From NCBI GenBank assembly GCA_033439295.1, contig JAVTLE010000021.1, forward strand, positions 2,046,009-2,110,008: a stretch of 64,000 nt of DNA. The letters run 5' to 3'. Each line of letters opens with the position of its first letter. Position 1 is the first letter of the stretch. Below the pieces are notes generated by a model. It had not been told where the DNA came from. It was given only the letters and a program-made list of their open reading frames with translations, and did not search any database. Source of the stretch: Deuterostichococcus epilithicus. Lineage: Eukaryota > Chlorophyta > Trebouxiophyceae > Prasiolales > Stichococcaceae. The position numbers and the translations under genes were made by a program. This document shows positions 62,601 to 64,000 of this stretch, piece by piece.

Positions 62601-62939
62601 TGAGGACAAGTAGGTGCCGAGGCGCACGGTATGAGCGTTATCGAGGTCATATGGCCGCCACGGCGGCCGCAATGGGCTCTGCAGCAGGTACATCTGCATT
62701 GCACGAGTGCTGTTAATTTTCCAGTGACAGAAGAGTCACAAGACCTTGCGAACCTGTTTGACCTGTAAAGTGCAGCTGTGCGGTCAACATGCAGCCGCAT
62801 GCATGTCATGGCGGCCGCCTGGGACGCCACCTGTCCAGCTCACCTTGGAGCCTTCCGGAAGCGTGCCTTTGCAGAGGTACACATCTAGCTCTTTGACGAC
62901 CTCGTCGTCAGACTCAGATGCGTCAGCGTGTTCCTGCAT
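59652..62939 (-). CDS. RPC5: RNA polymerase III subunit RPC5 (POLR3E/Sin-like)
   Basis: A Pol III-specific subunit that pairs with RPC4 and helps initiation and termination. Start is ATG 62939: exon 1 (to 62844) reads MQEHADASESDDEVVKELDV then YLCKGTLPEGSK, the acidic start and the xLDVYL strand of the family. Exon 2 (from 62693) reads MYLLQSPLRPPWRPYDLDNA. A later exon carries MKPGAGRLQLDVPLSHTGPN (about 62490), then RDGKLLLVPVDGALQLRPSM (about 61960) with a run of Glu (EEEEEEKPEQRQTVK). The exon at about 61422-61145 has VQVSVQRRETEKQAEMRLKS, YSHHAKREGEEPWVPL and MSRAEYLDSIVPG. Two helical exons follow (ALTALFAHHNVVDVRSIR, about 60540; VALVRGRLVQAHTG, about 60110). The last exon, KRGEIVSAAKAKGVTWSDSI to LKSGDIF, ends at TAG 59652. 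Middle borders are approximate. Confidence 0.88.
61718..61831. repeat. 24-bp direct repeat that duplicates an RPC5 splice donor
   Basis: Two copies of a 24-bp word (core CACCTTGACGGTC on the plus strand) at 61718-61741 and 61808-61831 are about 90 bp apart, with related GTTGCCAT(G/T)CT words between. The right copy contains the exon end and donor TCAAG|GTGCGC; the left copy keeps TCAAG|GTGCAC in the intron. Confidence 0.8.
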
Positions 62940-63427
62940 CCCCGGGGCAACCCAGCTCTGCTGCCGCTGCGCGCTTGCACGGCGACAGCTTGGTTCATTC
63001 CCCAGGTCGAACCGCTCCGCCCCTCACCGAGTCCGCCGGATTACCGATTCGCAAGCGCACAGTCAGTACATGGAGGTGCTTCGGACGTGAGAGAAAATGG
63101 CCAACTTCGATTTCTCGCCCCAGAGGTCGGGATCCTAGTACATAGTGCAATTCTCGGAGGCAGTAAAGTCAGGCCAGGAACACCATATTCTCAGCGCGCG
63201 ACAGACACTTGGCGTCACACAGCGACTCAACTGCACAGCAACCTGCAAATGGGAACTGAGTTTGATATGCCACCGCTGTGAGGTGGCCTCATCACCGTGC
63301 GGATCAGTTCCTTTTCTGTGTGGTCGGTGAAACAACCCACACACCATGGCTTCGTGCGAATTGGCAAGTGTCAGGCACTCGTAGCTGCTCAGAGACAGCA
63401 CCTGCCTGTGCGGGGCGGCTCGGCAGC
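62940..63427. promoter_or_regulatory. Divergent intergenic region between RPC5 and the last gene
   Basis: 488 bp with both promoters. No supported gene, repeat or recognisable box. Confidence 0.4.
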
Positions 63428-64000
63428 ATGCGGGGCTGCCCTTCGCTGTTGAATCTTGCAATTTTGAGCCTACTCGCCTTGAGCTCATTGCCAGCAACAG
63501 CAGCCCGGCGCCGGGGCTTGGCCAAGGAGGACATCTCCGGTCCCATCGTGATCGGCGACAGGATAGCCGAGGCTCCAGGCCCGCTGACGGAGGTCCTGGC
63601 CAAGGCCAACCTCACAGAGAAGAAGACAATCGCACAGATCATCGACGAGGCGCTGGAGCAGGAGTTCCCGGAGGAGAAGCAGGAGGGCATTGGAAAGAAT
63701 TACAACGAGACGGCGAAAGATGCGGATGTAAGTGGGTCAATATGGCTGCATCCAGTTGAGACTCTCGCGCGATGGTGACGTCGCCCTAGCTTTGCACTTC
63801 ATGTGGTACAGGCACGGGTGGAGACGGTGATCAAGGTCAGCCAGAACCGCAAGGACGAGGACGACGAGGAGCAGCGGCCTAGCACCGAGGAGGCAGCCGC
63901 AGCGGGCGGCACAGCAGACGCCGCCGCGCGGCGGCGGCGGCCCCGTTGTGGCAGGGGATGCAAAGCCCAAGGAGGAGAAGGAAAAGAAGAAGAAGGAGCA
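63428..64000 (+). CDS. Secreted or ER-targeted acidic/Lys-rich protein (5' part only; runs off the window)
   Basis: Exon 1 is 63428-63727 (100 residues, phase 0, AT|GTAAGT donor); exon 2 starts at 63812. The start MRGCPSLLNLAILSLLALSS then LPATA is a signal peptide: basic n-region, hydrophobic core, small residues before a likely cleavage site. The mature part has sequons NLT and NET, many acidic residues (EALEQEFPEEKQEG), then SQNRKDEDDEEQRPSTEEAA. Near 63935 the frame as read becomes Arg-rich, while another frame gives GDAKPKEEKEKKKKE, so a frame slip in a GCGGCGG run or a splice near there is possible. The family cannot be named from this part. An N-terminal acidic linker before a lumenal domain is one possibility. 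Confidence 0.6.

Overview
This is a nuclear genome window from a photosynthetic eukaryote, most likely a trebouxiophyte-type green alga. The evidence is a moderately GC-rich sequence, dense genes broken into many short exons (often 70-250 bp) with CAG|GT-type junctions, plastid-pathway genes (IspD, plastid ribosomal protein L28 with a presequence), a plant-type TOM6, a plant-type DENN protein and a plant thioredoxin reductase. The genus is not determined. Short runs of N show it comes from a draft assembly. I saw no CRISPR array, rRNA, convincing tRNA, virus-like element or intact transposon.

Layout, left to right: GFAT (minus, 14 exons) with the tiny TOM6 gene 122 bp upstream on the same strand; a long DENN-domain gene (plus); an ankyrin-repeat gene with an unusually long exon (plus); an alpha/beta-hydrolase gene (minus) whose N-terminus looks like a SAP/HeH box; divergent from it, plastid bL28 (plus), then the E2 enzyme UBC2/RAD6 (plus); a 16-kb KDM5/JARID1 histone demethylase gene (minus); a RanBPM-type SPRY-LisH-CTLH gene (minus); an RRM/RS-rich RNA-binding protein with a coiled-coil tail (plus); a SAP/HeH-box membrane protein with a degenerate AAA-like C-terminal domain (minus); IspD (plus); thioredoxin reductase (minus); RNA polymerase III subunit RPC5 (minus); and the start of a secreted acidic protein (plus) that runs off the end.

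Most loci are housekeeping genes and do not form a pathway cluster. Chromatin and ubiquitin functions lie side by side (UBC2/RAD6, KDM5, RanBPM). In other eukaryotes RAD6 ubiquitylates H2B, which promotes the H3K4 methylation that KDM5 removes, so the proximity is notable but probably coincidental.

The points most worth a second look are: an Arg in place of the first iron-binding His of the KDM5 JmjC domain; an expanded helical PLU-1-like rod in the same protein, running on both sides of a PHD finger; two unrelated genes sharing a SAP/HeH-like N-terminal module, one of them a candidate inner-nuclear-membrane protein with a degenerate AAA-like domain; and the tight TOM6-GFAT tandem, a candidate dicistronic locus. 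Exon borders were read by eye from reading frame, splice dinucleotides and family alignments recalled from memory; no searches were run.
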